Source: JACCYQ01 sp036675565
Lineage (GTDB): Bacteria > Bacteroidota > Bacteroidia > Chitinophagales > Chitinophagaceae
Length of the DNA stretch: 19,294 nucleotides
Direction: 5' to 3'
NCBI GenBank assembly: GCA_036675565.1
Contig: JAKFER010000033.1
Coordinates: 1 to 19,294 of the forward strand
In this document: piece after piece, positions 1-7,516 of the stretch
Numbering within the stretch: the stretch's first letter is position 1
Layout: each line of letters starts with the position of its first letter
Made by a program: the position numbers and the translations under genes
Notes under the pieces: generated by a model
Database searches by the model: none
Seen by the model: only the letters and a program-made list of their open reading frames with translations
What the model was told of the DNA's origin: nothing

Positions 1-129
1 CTAAACGATTTCCACTTTATCTAAACTCTAAGCTTAAACACTAAACGATTTCCACTTTATCTAAACTCTAAGTTCTAAAACCTAAACATTTGAAAAGACT
101 CTAAACGCTAAACCCTAAACTCTAAACCT
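1..129. repeat. CTAAAC-type low-complexity repeat block (left edge)
   Basis: A G-poor stretch built from CTAAAC words. A 32-bp unit at 1-32 recurs exactly at 41-72 (period 40). Telomere-like CTAAAC/CCTAAAC words follow at 101-127. The short motif AAACnTTTGAAAAGA occurs at about 82-96 and again at about 124-138, where it runs into the start of the phosphoesterase gene. This appears to be the C-form half of an intergenic mosaic whose left half lies outside the window. No gene is seen in it. Confidence 0.8.
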
Positions 130-1221
130 TTGAAAAGATTTCTCCAAAAAATATTATTAAACCCTGTGCTGTGGCTGACGAGGCGGTTTTCGGGGAGCCC
201 TGATTCGAAAGCCGTGTTTAAGGCGTTGGATGAATTGCAGCAAAATATATTGAATAAAAAAAATGAAAAAGGAAAGATCATTCCTTTTGAAGCGGAAGAA
301 GGTCGATTCATTATCTTTTCAGATGCACATAAAGGAGGTGGAGACCAGGCGGATGATTTTATGCAAAGCGAAGATAATTACCTGGGAGCACTTCAATATT
401 ATCATCATAAAGGATTTCATTTTATTTCATTGGGTGACAGTGAAGAATTATGGGAAGCCAGCCTGGGTGCTGTAAAAAAAATTCATCCCAAATCTTTCCA
501 GCTGGAAAAGCAATTTATCCCGGCCAATGCTTTTACCAAAATTTATGGCAACCATGATTTGTACTGGGGCAATGATCCATTTGCTGCCATGGAATTAAAA
601 AAAATTTACGGCTACGATCTGCAGGTATACGAAGGCGTTATACTGACCACTTTGATTGATGATGTGATGCTGAAGATTTTCTGCACCCATGGGCACCAGG
701 GTGATAAACTTAGCGATGGTAACTGGTTCAGCAAATGGTTTGTGGCACGCATCTGGGCACCTGTCCAGGCATACCTGGGTATTAACCCCAACACACCGGC
801 TTACGATTCCAGTCTTAAAACAAAACACAACCAGGTGATGTATGAATGGTCCATGAATCATAAGAATGTTTTACTGGTTACCGGGCACACGCATCAACCC
901 GTATTTGCTTCATTAACGCATTTGGAAAGATTATATCGCGAACTACTCATCTGCCGCCAGAACAATGATGATGAAGGTCGTACCCGAACTGAAAAAGAAA
1001 TCGATATCCGTAAGCACCAGTACCACCAGGTATCGGAAGATTACTTAAAAATGCTGCCGACCTATTTTAACAGCGGTTGCTGTTGTTATGATGATGGTGA
1101 TATTACCGGGCTTGAAATTGACAAAGGTTGTATGCGCCTGGTGAAATGGAGCAAAAAATCCGGTACGCCTGAGAGGAAGGTGCTGGAGGAGGTGGAACTG
1201 AAGAAATTAATAATTAGTTAA
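130..1221 (+). CDS. Calcineurin-like metallophosphoesterase
   Basis: Predicted cytosolic dinuclear-metal phosphoesterase of 363 residues. The family metal ligands appear in order: D-x-H at D65/H67, GD at G102-D103 followed by a nearby Glu, GNHD at 140-143, a THGH motif near residue 190, and GHTH near 250. Together these make a complete active site. There is no signal peptide; a moderately hydrophobic N-terminus (LLNPVLWL) could be a membrane-associated helix. The start is TTG at 130: the frame is closed by a TAA at 109-111 and no early in-frame ATG exists. The TTG lies inside a copy of the flanking repeat, so the true start is uncertain. The substrate cannot be told from sequence; nucleotides, phosphoproteins and lipid pyrophosphates are all possible. 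The gene stands alone and converges on the minus-strand gene downstream. Confidence 0.85.
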   Translation: MKRFLQKILLNPVLWLTRRFSGSPDSKAVFKALDELQQNILNKKNEKGKIIPFEAEEGRFIIFSDAHKGGGDQADDFMQSEDNYLGALQYYHHKGFHFISLGDSEELWEASLGAVKKIHPKSFQLEKQFIPANAFTKIYGNHDLYWGNDPFAAMELKKIYGYDLQVYEGVILTTLIDDVMLKIFCTHGHQGDKLSDGNWFSKWFVARIWAPVQAYLGINPNTPAYDSSLKTKHNQVMYEWSMNHKNVLLVTGHTHQPVFASLTHLERLYRELLICRQNNDDEGRTRTEKEIDIRKHQYHQVSEDYLKMLPTYFNSGCCCYDDGDITGLEIDKGCMRLVKWSKKSGTPERKVLEEVELKKLIIS

Positions 1222-1321
1222 TTTGAAAATTTGAAAATGCAGTTGCTTGGTTGATAAGTGGATTAATCTGTATACCTCCAACAAAATTTTCAAATTCTCA
1301 AATTTTCAAATTCTCAAATTG
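1220..1321. repeat. Inverted low-complexity repeat between convergent genes
   Basis: The left arm AATTTGAAAATTTGAAAAT (1220-1238) overlaps the stop of the phosphoesterase. The right side holds two tandem copies, 16 bp apart, of ATTTTCAAATTCTCAAATT (1286-1304 and 1302-1320). Each is complementary to the left arm at 18 of 19 positions. The whole could fold as a long hairpin in transcripts from either strand. No conventional GC-rich terminator is present, so this may serve as a bidirectional 3'-end structure; that role is inferred. The 20-mer AATTCTCAAATTTTCAAATT (1293-1312) recurs exactly at 9888-9907 and inverted at 12014-12033. Confidence 0.75.
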
Positions 1322-1326
1322 TATAA

Positions 1327-3714
1327 TCACTCCATCAAGTATTCCAAATGCGTAAGCTTCCCATCTTTTGAAACGCCCTGGATAATAACGCGGAAGGCTT
1401 CGGTAATGTCGTTGTTATGAAAGTTAATCAGCAGTTTGCCGGAACCGGGATAGGTTAATATCATGGGTTGCCAGTATAAAGTGGTGCGTACGTCTTTCAA
1501 TTCATTGCGGCGGTCAAACATTTGGTAGTTGGGTGAATAAAATTCACGTAAGGCGGTATAACCCGCCACTGTTGTTTTATCCATGCCACGCCCTTCTTCC
1601 TGTTTCACATCATCACCGCGCCGGGTATAAATAGCTATGGCACCCCCACTGCCTCCTCTTCCTCCCATGAATGGCGGTCGGAATACTTTTACATAAGCGA
1701 TATCAGTAACCGGTATATTCTGGATCATACTGACATCGGTTGGAATTTCGTCTATATATACCTGTGGGGTTCCGCCTCTCCAGGACAGTGAAGTATTGTT
1801 TCCCTGGCTGGTGATCTGCAGTCCGGCTACTTTGCCCTGCAGGTATGTAAATATATTCAATGCGGAATATGACAACCGGTCATTTACCAGGTCGAAAGTC
1901 TGAGCATCACCACCTGAAAACATTCCCGATGCATATTTTTCATCCATCAATTCTTTGGGATCTTTTGTTTTTGCCCGTACGGTTACCGTTTCTAATATTT
2001 TTGCTTTAAAAAAATCATCCTCCTGTACTTTTTCAAGTCCCCTGGATAAGTTATAAAAATTACCGGTTGTATCGGATTGATATGGACGGTATAAAACATT
2101 ACCGGAGGGTTTATTGAATAATGCCGGAAGCCGGCCCGGCAAATAACTGATGCCGGCATTGCGATAGGCAGATGATTTTCCAAACTGGTGATATACGGTC
2201 AAAGAGTCGAAGAAAACAAATCCTGGATCAACGAAACTGCCATCAGGTTTGATAGGTGCCATCACCATTTGAGATGCGGAATCCTTTTGTTTCACGATCA
2301 TGATGATATTTTCACCAGCCCCGATACTACCCGGTACAACACCATTAATCCGACCTGAAAGTGAAAGATAACTGGTATCCTTAGGGTATTTTAATTCCGG
2401 CAGCTGGCTTTTTGCCAAAGCCTCCCAATTCAACCTGCGCCAACCATGCGTCAGCATAACGAGATCGAGATGCTGCATCCGAGTTTCGTTGTTTTCCCGG
2501 AAATAATAAGCCGGTTCATGAACATATCCTTTCAGATCGCTGGTCAACAGGAGTCCTGAATAAATATTTTCACTGCTGTCTGTACCGATGGCCGCATCAG
2601 TAATAGCAATGGATAAATTGGTGGCGAGGCTGTCTGGCACAGATATCTCCACTTCATTACGGGCCCGTTTATTCAACCCCCAGTGTTGAACCGTTAGTTC
2701 TGTTGGAAAAGCATATTCGCCATTGTTGATAAAAATGATCCTTTCCGCAACCGGTATATTATTTTTATCCAATACGGATACAGTCAGGATACCTGAAGGC
2801 AGCATAGAAACAGGAACCGTTCTTTTTAATGAATTGTTAGCAGTTAAATCAAATGGTGTTTTAAATACCATGTTATGCTGAAAAGTGCCTATGACCGAAC
2901 CCTGTTGCAGGTTTTCCGCAACACCGGATGAACGGGCTAATGTAAAAACCACCTTATCATCCATCCTACCCAGTTGCAGTACGATACCCGACTCTTTAAC
3001 AAGCGGCAGTTCCGTATTGTGTGAAGCACCTGTTTCATCTTTCCAGCGGGCGGTATATTTTTCACCCACAGCCGGTATAAAATGAATGCTTCCCATTCCA
3101 TTGTGCACCGTGCGGAAAGAATCAATGGTTTTTCCTTTTGAGGATTGAATTATGCCCCTAACCATTACCGGTAGTCCCCACTGGTCATTTGCCTTAAAGG
3201 CCAGCTTGGTTGGAACGCCGGCAACAGCATCACCGCCTTCCGGAAAAAAGCGAAGGCTGGATATTTTTTTCTGCGGTGCCGTTGAAGCCTGTTTCTGCAG
3301 AACGGGAATATTTTTATTATAGAGAAATGCAGTATCGAAATTCAGCATCCATTTGGTGTATGCTCTTACCTGTATGGATGAACCTTTGTAAGTGGCAGGA
3401 ATATCAAACTGGCCTGCTGATGAGGATTCTAAAACCGGCGCTACGAAATGTAACAATACATTTCCTTTTTCATCGAGCCAGTCCACATAGATGGTTTTGG
3501 TCCCATCAGCCGGATAAATACCCTGCATCAAATAGGCTTTAAACCAAATGGTTTCACCGGGGGCATAGGCAGATTTATCATAATGCAGGTACATTTTTTC
3601 AGGCTCGTAAGCTTCACCCAATTGCTGCAAACTGTTTTCCAGTTGTTGTGAAGCCGCGGAAAAAATGAATATCAAACAAACAAACAGGAATGAAAATATA
3701 TTTTTATACAACAT
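1327..3714 (-). CDS. Secreted MG2-like and TonB-plug domain protein
   Basis: A 795-residue exported protein. A hydrophobic signal peptide spans about residues 1-22. A macroglobulin-type MG2 domain begins near residue 40; its signature 'YAPGETIWFKAYL' lies at about 50-62. Beta-rich central domains follow. A TonB-dependent-receptor plug-like domain lies at about 619-702, with 'GKVAGLQI', 'VYIDEIP' and a Gly-rich 'GGRGGSGGAIAIYTR' end. A C-terminal 90 residues carry 'TLYWQP' and 'FRVIIQGV', which resemble the closing beta-domain of this Bacteroidota family. There is no 22-strand barrel, so it cannot be a complete TonB-dependent transporter. It is probably a periplasmic or outer-membrane-associated structural or scaffold protein; its function is unknown. 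It lies 87 nt downstream of icmF on the same strand, with its own promoter-like sequence in the gap. Confidence 0.8.
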   Translation of the reverse strand: MLYKNIFSFLFVCLIFIFSAASQQLENSLQQLGEAYEPEKMYLHYDKSAYAPGETIWFKAYLMQGIYPADGTKTIYVDWLDEKGNVLLHFVAPVLESSSAGQFDIPATYKGSSIQVRAYTKWMLNFDTAFLYNKNIPVLQKQASTAPQKKISSLRFFPEGGDAVAGVPTKLAFKANDQWGLPVMVRGIIQSSKGKTIDSFRTVHNGMGSIHFIPAVGEKYTARWKDETGASHNTELPLVKESGIVLQLGRMDDKVVFTLARSSGVAENLQQGSVIGTFQHNMVFKTPFDLTANNSLKRTVPVSMLPSGILTVSVLDKNNIPVAERIIFINNGEYAFPTELTVQHWGLNKRARNEVEISVPDSLATNLSIAITDAAIGTDSSENIYSGLLLTSDLKGYVHEPAYYFRENNETRMQHLDLVMLTHGWRRLNWEALAKSQLPELKYPKDTSYLSLSGRINGVVPGSIGAGENIIMIVKQKDSASQMVMAPIKPDGSFVDPGFVFFDSLTVYHQFGKSSAYRNAGISYLPGRLPALFNKPSGNVLYRPYQSDTTGNFYNLSRGLEKVQEDDFFKAKILETVTVRAKTKDPKELMDEKYASGMFSGGDAQTFDLVNDRLSYSALNIFTYLQGKVAGLQITSQGNNTSLSWRGGTPQVYIDEIPTDVSMIQNIPVTDIAYVKVFRPPFMGGRGGSGGAIAIYTRRGDDVKQEEGRGMDKTTVAGYTALREFYSPNYQMFDRRNELKDVRTTLYWQPMILTYPGSGKLLINFHNNDITEAFRVIIQGVSKDGKLTHLEYLME

Positions 3715-3746
3715 GTAAAGTAATAGTTAGGTCGGCCAAGTTAAAG

Positions 3747-3774
3747 CAAACTACCATATCAACCTGTTAACAAA
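3747..3774 (-). promoter_or_regulatory. Putative Bacteroidota-type promoter of the MG2/plug gene
   Basis: On the minus strand TTTG (3771-3774) is followed 17 bp later by TAGTTTG (3747-3753), resembling the TTTG / TAnnTTTG elements of Bacteroidota primary promoters, one base short in the -7 box. It lies about 33 nt before the ATG at 3714. Motif match only. Confidence 0.35.
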
Positions 3775-3801
3775 TGCGGAAAAACAATTGAACAAATGTA
3801 C

Positions 3802-6800
3802 TTACATGCTCCGGCGGTACTGGCCGCCCACTTCATATAACGCACGGGTGATCTGGCCCAGTGAACAGTATTTAACTGTTTCCATCAATTCGGCAAAAAG
3901 ATTTCCATTTTGCACGGCAACAGTTTTGAGTCGTTCCAGCATTTCGGCAGACTTACTTTCATTTCTTTTCCAGAATGCCTGCAGGTTTTGAATCTGTTGT
4001 TCTTTTTCTTCTTTGGTGCTGCGGATCACTTCCATCGGTAAAATGGTAGGACTGCCATTCTTATTTAAAAAAGTATTCACACCAACCAATGGCAATTCGC
4101 CGGTATGTTTCTGGTGTTCATAAAAAAGACTTTCTTCCTGTATCTTATTGCGCTGGTACATTCTTTCCATTGCGCCAAGCACGCCACCACGATCTGTCAG
4201 GCGATCAAATTCATTCATCACGGCTTCTTCCACCAGGTCGGTGAGTTCCTGGATTAAAAAAGATCCCTGGTTTGGATTTTCATTTTTAGCCGTACCCAGT
4301 TCACGGTTTATAATGAGTTGAATCGCCATGGCCCTGCGAACACTTTCTTCAGTTGGAGTGGTTATCGCTTCATCATAGGCGTTAGTATGTAAACTGTTGC
4401 AGTTATCGTAAATAGCATAGAGTGCCTGCAACGTGGTGCGGATATCATTGAAATCAATTTCCTGTGCATGCAAACTTCTGCCCGATGTTTGAATATGGTA
4501 TTTCAACATCTGGCTGCGTTTGTTGGCTTTGTATTTATACTTCATGGCCTTGGCCCAAATGCGACGAGCCACCCGGCCGATCACGCTGTATTCCGGATCC
4601 ATCCCATTGCTGAAAAAGAATGAAAGGTTGGGGGCAAAATCATCGATGTTCATACCGCGGCTTAAATAATATTCCACATAGGTAAAGCCGTTGGCTAATG
4701 TAAAAGCCAATTGGGTGATCGGGTTGGCACCTGCTTCCGCAATATGGTAACCGGAAATGGATACGCTGTAAAAGTTGCGTACTTTTTCATTGATAAAAAA
4801 CTCCTGCACATCACCCATTAATTTTAAAGCAAACTCCGTACTGAAGATGCAGGTATTCTGTGCCTGGTCCTCTTTTAAAATATCCGCCTGCACGGTGCCA
4901 CGCACCTGCTGCAGAGCCGCCTGTCGACACTGTTCGTACACATCAGGAGGCAACACTTCATCGCCACTTAATCCCAATAATTGTAAACCCAGTCCATTGT
5001 TCCCTTCCGGTAATCTTTCGGGAGAAGAAGGATTATAATAAACCGGTTTGTTTTTGGTTTTGAATTTTGCTTTTTTAATTTTTTCCACTTCTTTCCAGTC
5101 ACCCTGTTCATTGATCCATTTTTCACATTGCTGATCGATGGCTGCATTCATAAAAAATGCCAGTAACATGGGCGCCGGGCCGTTGATGGTCATGCTGACC
5201 GAAGTTTTCGGATCACAGAGATCGAACCCGCTGTATAATTTTTTAGCATCATCCACCGTGGCTATACTTACCCCGCTGTTACCTACTTTTCCATAAATAT
5301 CCGGGCGATGATCCGGATCCTCACCATAAAGCGTAACCGAATCAAAAGCGGTACTCAAACGCTTTGCCGGCTGACCCATGGACACATAATGAAAACGTTT
5401 ATTGGTTCTTTCCGGGCCACCTTCACCTGCAAACATGCGGGTAGGATCTTCACCCTCTCTTTTTATTGGAAATACGCCGGCGGTAAACGGAAAATGACCG
5501 GGAGCATTTTCCTGTGCCTGCCAAACAAGTATATCGCCCCAATCCTTATATTTTGGTAAGATGATCTTGGGAATGCGGGTACCCGATAAACTGGTGCTGA
5601 ACATGGGTTGCCTGATGACTTTATCACGCACTTTGTATTCGTAATTATCTGCGAGATATGCTTTTTGTTTATCAGGCCATTTCTGTAATAATTTGAGACT
5701 GACCGGTGTTAATTTCGATTCGATATCTTTTACAATGGCGTTCAGCTTTTCAATTATTTCCTTATTTCCATCCTTGCTATGCAATGTTTCAATAGTTCCT
5801 TTTAACTGGTAAAGCTGGGAAGCCAGTGCAGACTGGTCTTTTACCAACTGGTCATATTCGCGGATGGTTGTTGTGATCTCGCTCAGGTACCTGGCCCTGG
5901 CGGGCGGCATGATGGGGTCGCCACCAAAACCTCTTAATTCAATTTTATTATCACCTGCTATCCATTTTACCTGGAATTTCTCTTCCAGTTTTTGTATTAA
6001 CAGGGCAAATAATTCATTAACCCCTGCATCATTAAACTGGGAGGCGATAGTGCCAATAATGGGCAGTGATTCATCTTTTGCCGTAAACAACAAATGATTG
6101 CGTTTGTATTGTTTGCGTACATCGGCAAGTGCATCGAGTGAACCAGCTTTATCAAATTTGTTGATCGCTACCAGGTCGGCATAATCCAGCATATTGATCT
6201 TTTCCAATTGCGAAGCAGCGCCATATTCAGGTGTCATCACGTAGAGGCTCAGATCACAATAATCCAATATACTGGCATCGCTTTGTCCTACCCCTGCGCT
6301 TTCCAGGATGATAAAATCAAAACCTGCTTTTTTACAAACATTGATGGCATCCTGTACATGTGCGCTGAGAGCTTTATCACTTTCGCGGGTGGCCAGTGAA
6401 CGCATATATGCCCGGGGGCTGGAGATGGCATTCATGCGAATGCGATCGCCTAATAAAGCGCCGCCGGTTTTTTTCTTGGATGGATCAACCGAAATAACGG
6501 CAATGGTTTTATCGGTAAAATTGTTCAGAAATCGCCTTACGATTTCGTCTGTAACGGAGCTTTTCCCTGCACCGCCGGTACCGGTTATGCCTAGAACGGG
6601 TGCGCCCTCCAGGGAGACTTTGGACCCGGATTCTTTGGTTTTATTTTTTTTAATTGATGCAGTTTCTGTTTCATCATTCTTCTTTTCACCGTTCCATAAA
6701 TGGAGATAAGGTTCGCCGGATTCTGCAAGGGTTATAGACCGGGCGATTTTTTTTACATCTTTCCATTCACCCAGTGCAAAATTCAACTTCCCTTTTTTTA

Positions 6801-7266
6801 CATCTTCTACCGTCTTCCCCTTTGGAAAAGATTTGGGAGGGGCCGCCTTACATTGGTTGATCACATCTTCAATCATTCCTTCCAGACCCATTTTGCGGCC
6901 ATCATCCGGCGAGTATAAACGGGTGATGCCATATTTATGTAATTCCAGGATCTCCTGTGGCAGAATGGTTCCACCGCCGCCACCAAATATTTTTATATGA
7001 CCGCTTCCATTTTCATCCAGCAGGTCCTTCATGTATTTAAAATACTCTACGTGACCGCCCTGGTAACTTGTTATGGCGATACCGTGGGCATCTTCTTCAA
7101 TGGCACATTCTACAATTTCTGCTACGGACCGGTTATGACCCAGGTGAATAATCTCCGCTCCTTTGCTTTGGAGGATGCGGCGCATGATATTGATAGCCGC
7201 ATCATGGCCATCAAAAAGGGATGCGGCTGTAACAATTCTAACTTTGGGCTGGTTCGTCGTACTCAT
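3802..7266 (-). CDS. icmF: Fused isobutyryl-CoA mutase with G-protein chaperone (IcmF)
   Basis: An adenosylcobalamin-dependent carbon-skeleton mutase that interconverts isobutyryl-CoA and n-butyryl-CoA; family members also act on other branched acyl-CoAs. Domain order is the IcmF order. First is a B12-binding domain with the FDGHD loop (D19, H21) and the later GGGGG segment. Next is a MeaB-like GTPase with P-loop GTGGAGKS at 229-236, 'VDPSKKKTGG' and NKFD at 369-372. Last is a methylmalonyl-CoA-mutase-type TIM barrel with 'SGYHIAEAGA' (H841). By motif alignment, F612 (RMFAGEG) and Q803 (AQNTCIF) occupy the positions that are Tyr and Arg in methylmalonyl-CoA mutase. This supports isobutyryl over methylmalonyl specificity. 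I chose ATG at 7266 (1154 aa); a TTG two codons upstream (7272) is possible. A perfect -7 promoter box lies about 23 nt upstream. Confidence 0.95.
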   Translation of the reverse strand: MSTTNQPKVRIVTAASLFDGHDAAINIMRRILQSKGAEIIHLGHNRSVAEIVECAIEEDAHGIAITSYQGGHVEYFKYMKDLLDENGSGHIKIFGGGGGTILPQEILELHKYGITRLYSPDDGRKMGLEGMIEDVINQCKAAPPKSFPKGKTVEDVKKGKLNFALGEWKDVKKIARSITLAESGEPYLHLWNGEKKNDETETASIKKNKTKESGSKVSLEGAPVLGITGTGGAGKSSVTDEIVRRFLNNFTDKTIAVISVDPSKKKTGGALLGDRIRMNAISSPRAYMRSLATRESDKALSAHVQDAINVCKKAGFDFIILESAGVGQSDASILDYCDLSLYVMTPEYGAASQLEKINMLDYADLVAINKFDKAGSLDALADVRKQYKRNHLLFTAKDESLPIIGTIASQFNDAGVNELFALLIQKLEEKFQVKWIAGDNKIELRGFGGDPIMPPARARYLSEITTTIREYDQLVKDQSALASQLYQLKGTIETLHSKDGNKEIIEKLNAIVKDIESKLTPVSLKLLQKWPDKQKAYLADNYEYKVRDKVIRQPMFSTSLSGTRIPKIILPKYKDWGDILVWQAQENAPGHFPFTAGVFPIKREGEDPTRMFAGEGGPERTNKRFHYVSMGQPAKRLSTAFDSVTLYGEDPDHRPDIYGKVGNSGVSIATVDDAKKLYSGFDLCDPKTSVSMTINGPAPMLLAFFMNAAIDQQCEKWINEQGDWKEVEKIKKAKFKTKNKPVYYNPSSPERLPEGNNGLGLQLLGLSGDEVLPPDVYEQCRQAALQQVRGTVQADILKEDQAQNTCIFSTEFALKLMGDVQEFFINEKVRNFYSVSISGYHIAEAGANPITQLAFTLANGFTYVEYYLSRGMNIDDFAPNLSFFFSNGMDPEYSVIGRVARRIWAKAMKYKYKANKRSQMLKYHIQTSGRSLHAQEIDFNDIRTTLQALYAIYDNCNSLHTNAYDEAITTPTEESVRRAMAIQLIINRELGTAKNENPNQGSFLIQELTDLVEEAVMNEFDRLTDRGGVLGAMERMYQRNKIQEESLFYEHQKHTGELPLVGVNTFLNKNGSPTILPMEVIRSTKEEKEQQIQNLQAFWKRNESKSAEMLERLKTVAVQNGNLFAELMETVKYCSLGQITRALYEVGGQYRRSM

Positions 7267-7288
7267 ATACAAGCTTCTGATAAGGCGT

Positions 7289-7315
7289 CAAAATTAAGGA
7301 ATGTTCGTTAGGCAA
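7289..7315 (-). promoter_or_regulatory. Putative icmF promoter
   Basis: On the minus strand TTG (7313-7315) is followed by 16 bp and TAATTTTG (7289-7296), a perfect match to the TAnnTTTG -7 element. The ATG of icmF is 22 nt downstream of the box, so the leader would be short. No Shine-Dalgarno sequence is visible, as is common in Bacteroidota. Confidence 0.5.
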
Positions 7316-7326
7316 TAGAAATTGCC

Positions 7327-7511
7327 AAATTTGAAAATGAGTTGATTTGAAAATTTGAAAATGAAGAGAACTGTAAACCAAAACCAATTGTCATCCTTGT
7401 AAGCAATGATTGAAATTCACCCTAATTCCAAATTCCCAATTCATAATTCCCATTCTTATAAACTCAATCAACCTATCAACTTTTCAACAAATCAACTTAT
7501 CAACTAAATTT
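7327..7511. repeat. Low-complexity intergenic mosaic between divergent genes
   Basis: G-form words occupy the left: AAATTTGAAAATG (7327-7339) and ATTTGAAAATTTGAAAATG (7345-7363, identical to 1221-1239). C-form words occupy the right: CCTAATTCCAAATTCC and following (7421-7442) and TCAAC words (7466-7504). The plus strand has no G at all from 7413 to 7511 (99 nt). The 22 bp at 7421-7442 recur exactly, inverted, at 12064-12085. A TAAATTTG box (7505-7512) at the right end matches TAnnTTTG but sits only 4 nt before the next ATG, without a clear -33 partner. Confidence 0.75.
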
Positions 7512-7516
7512 GCCCG

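Noticed and set aside
101..128. Plant-telomere-like CCCTAAA/CTAAAC repeats, suggesting a chromosome end or eukaryotic DNA
   Set aside because: Units are irregular, the same words occur in internal intergenic gaps on both strands, and all genes are bacterial.
3210..3542. 110-codon plus-strand open frame
   Set aside because: Antisense to the MG2/plug gene, and the residues show no recognisable fold or family pattern.
1327..3714. Complete TonB-dependent (SusC-like) transporter
   Set aside because: Only a plug-like segment is present; about 90 residues follow it, far too few for the barrel.
6308..6709. 133-codon plus-strand open frame
   Set aside because: Antisense to the GTPase domain of icmF; a composition artefact.
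3802..7266. Methylmalonyl-CoA mutase annotation
   Set aside because: The fused GTPase and the Phe/Gln substrate-pocket residues indicate IcmF instead.
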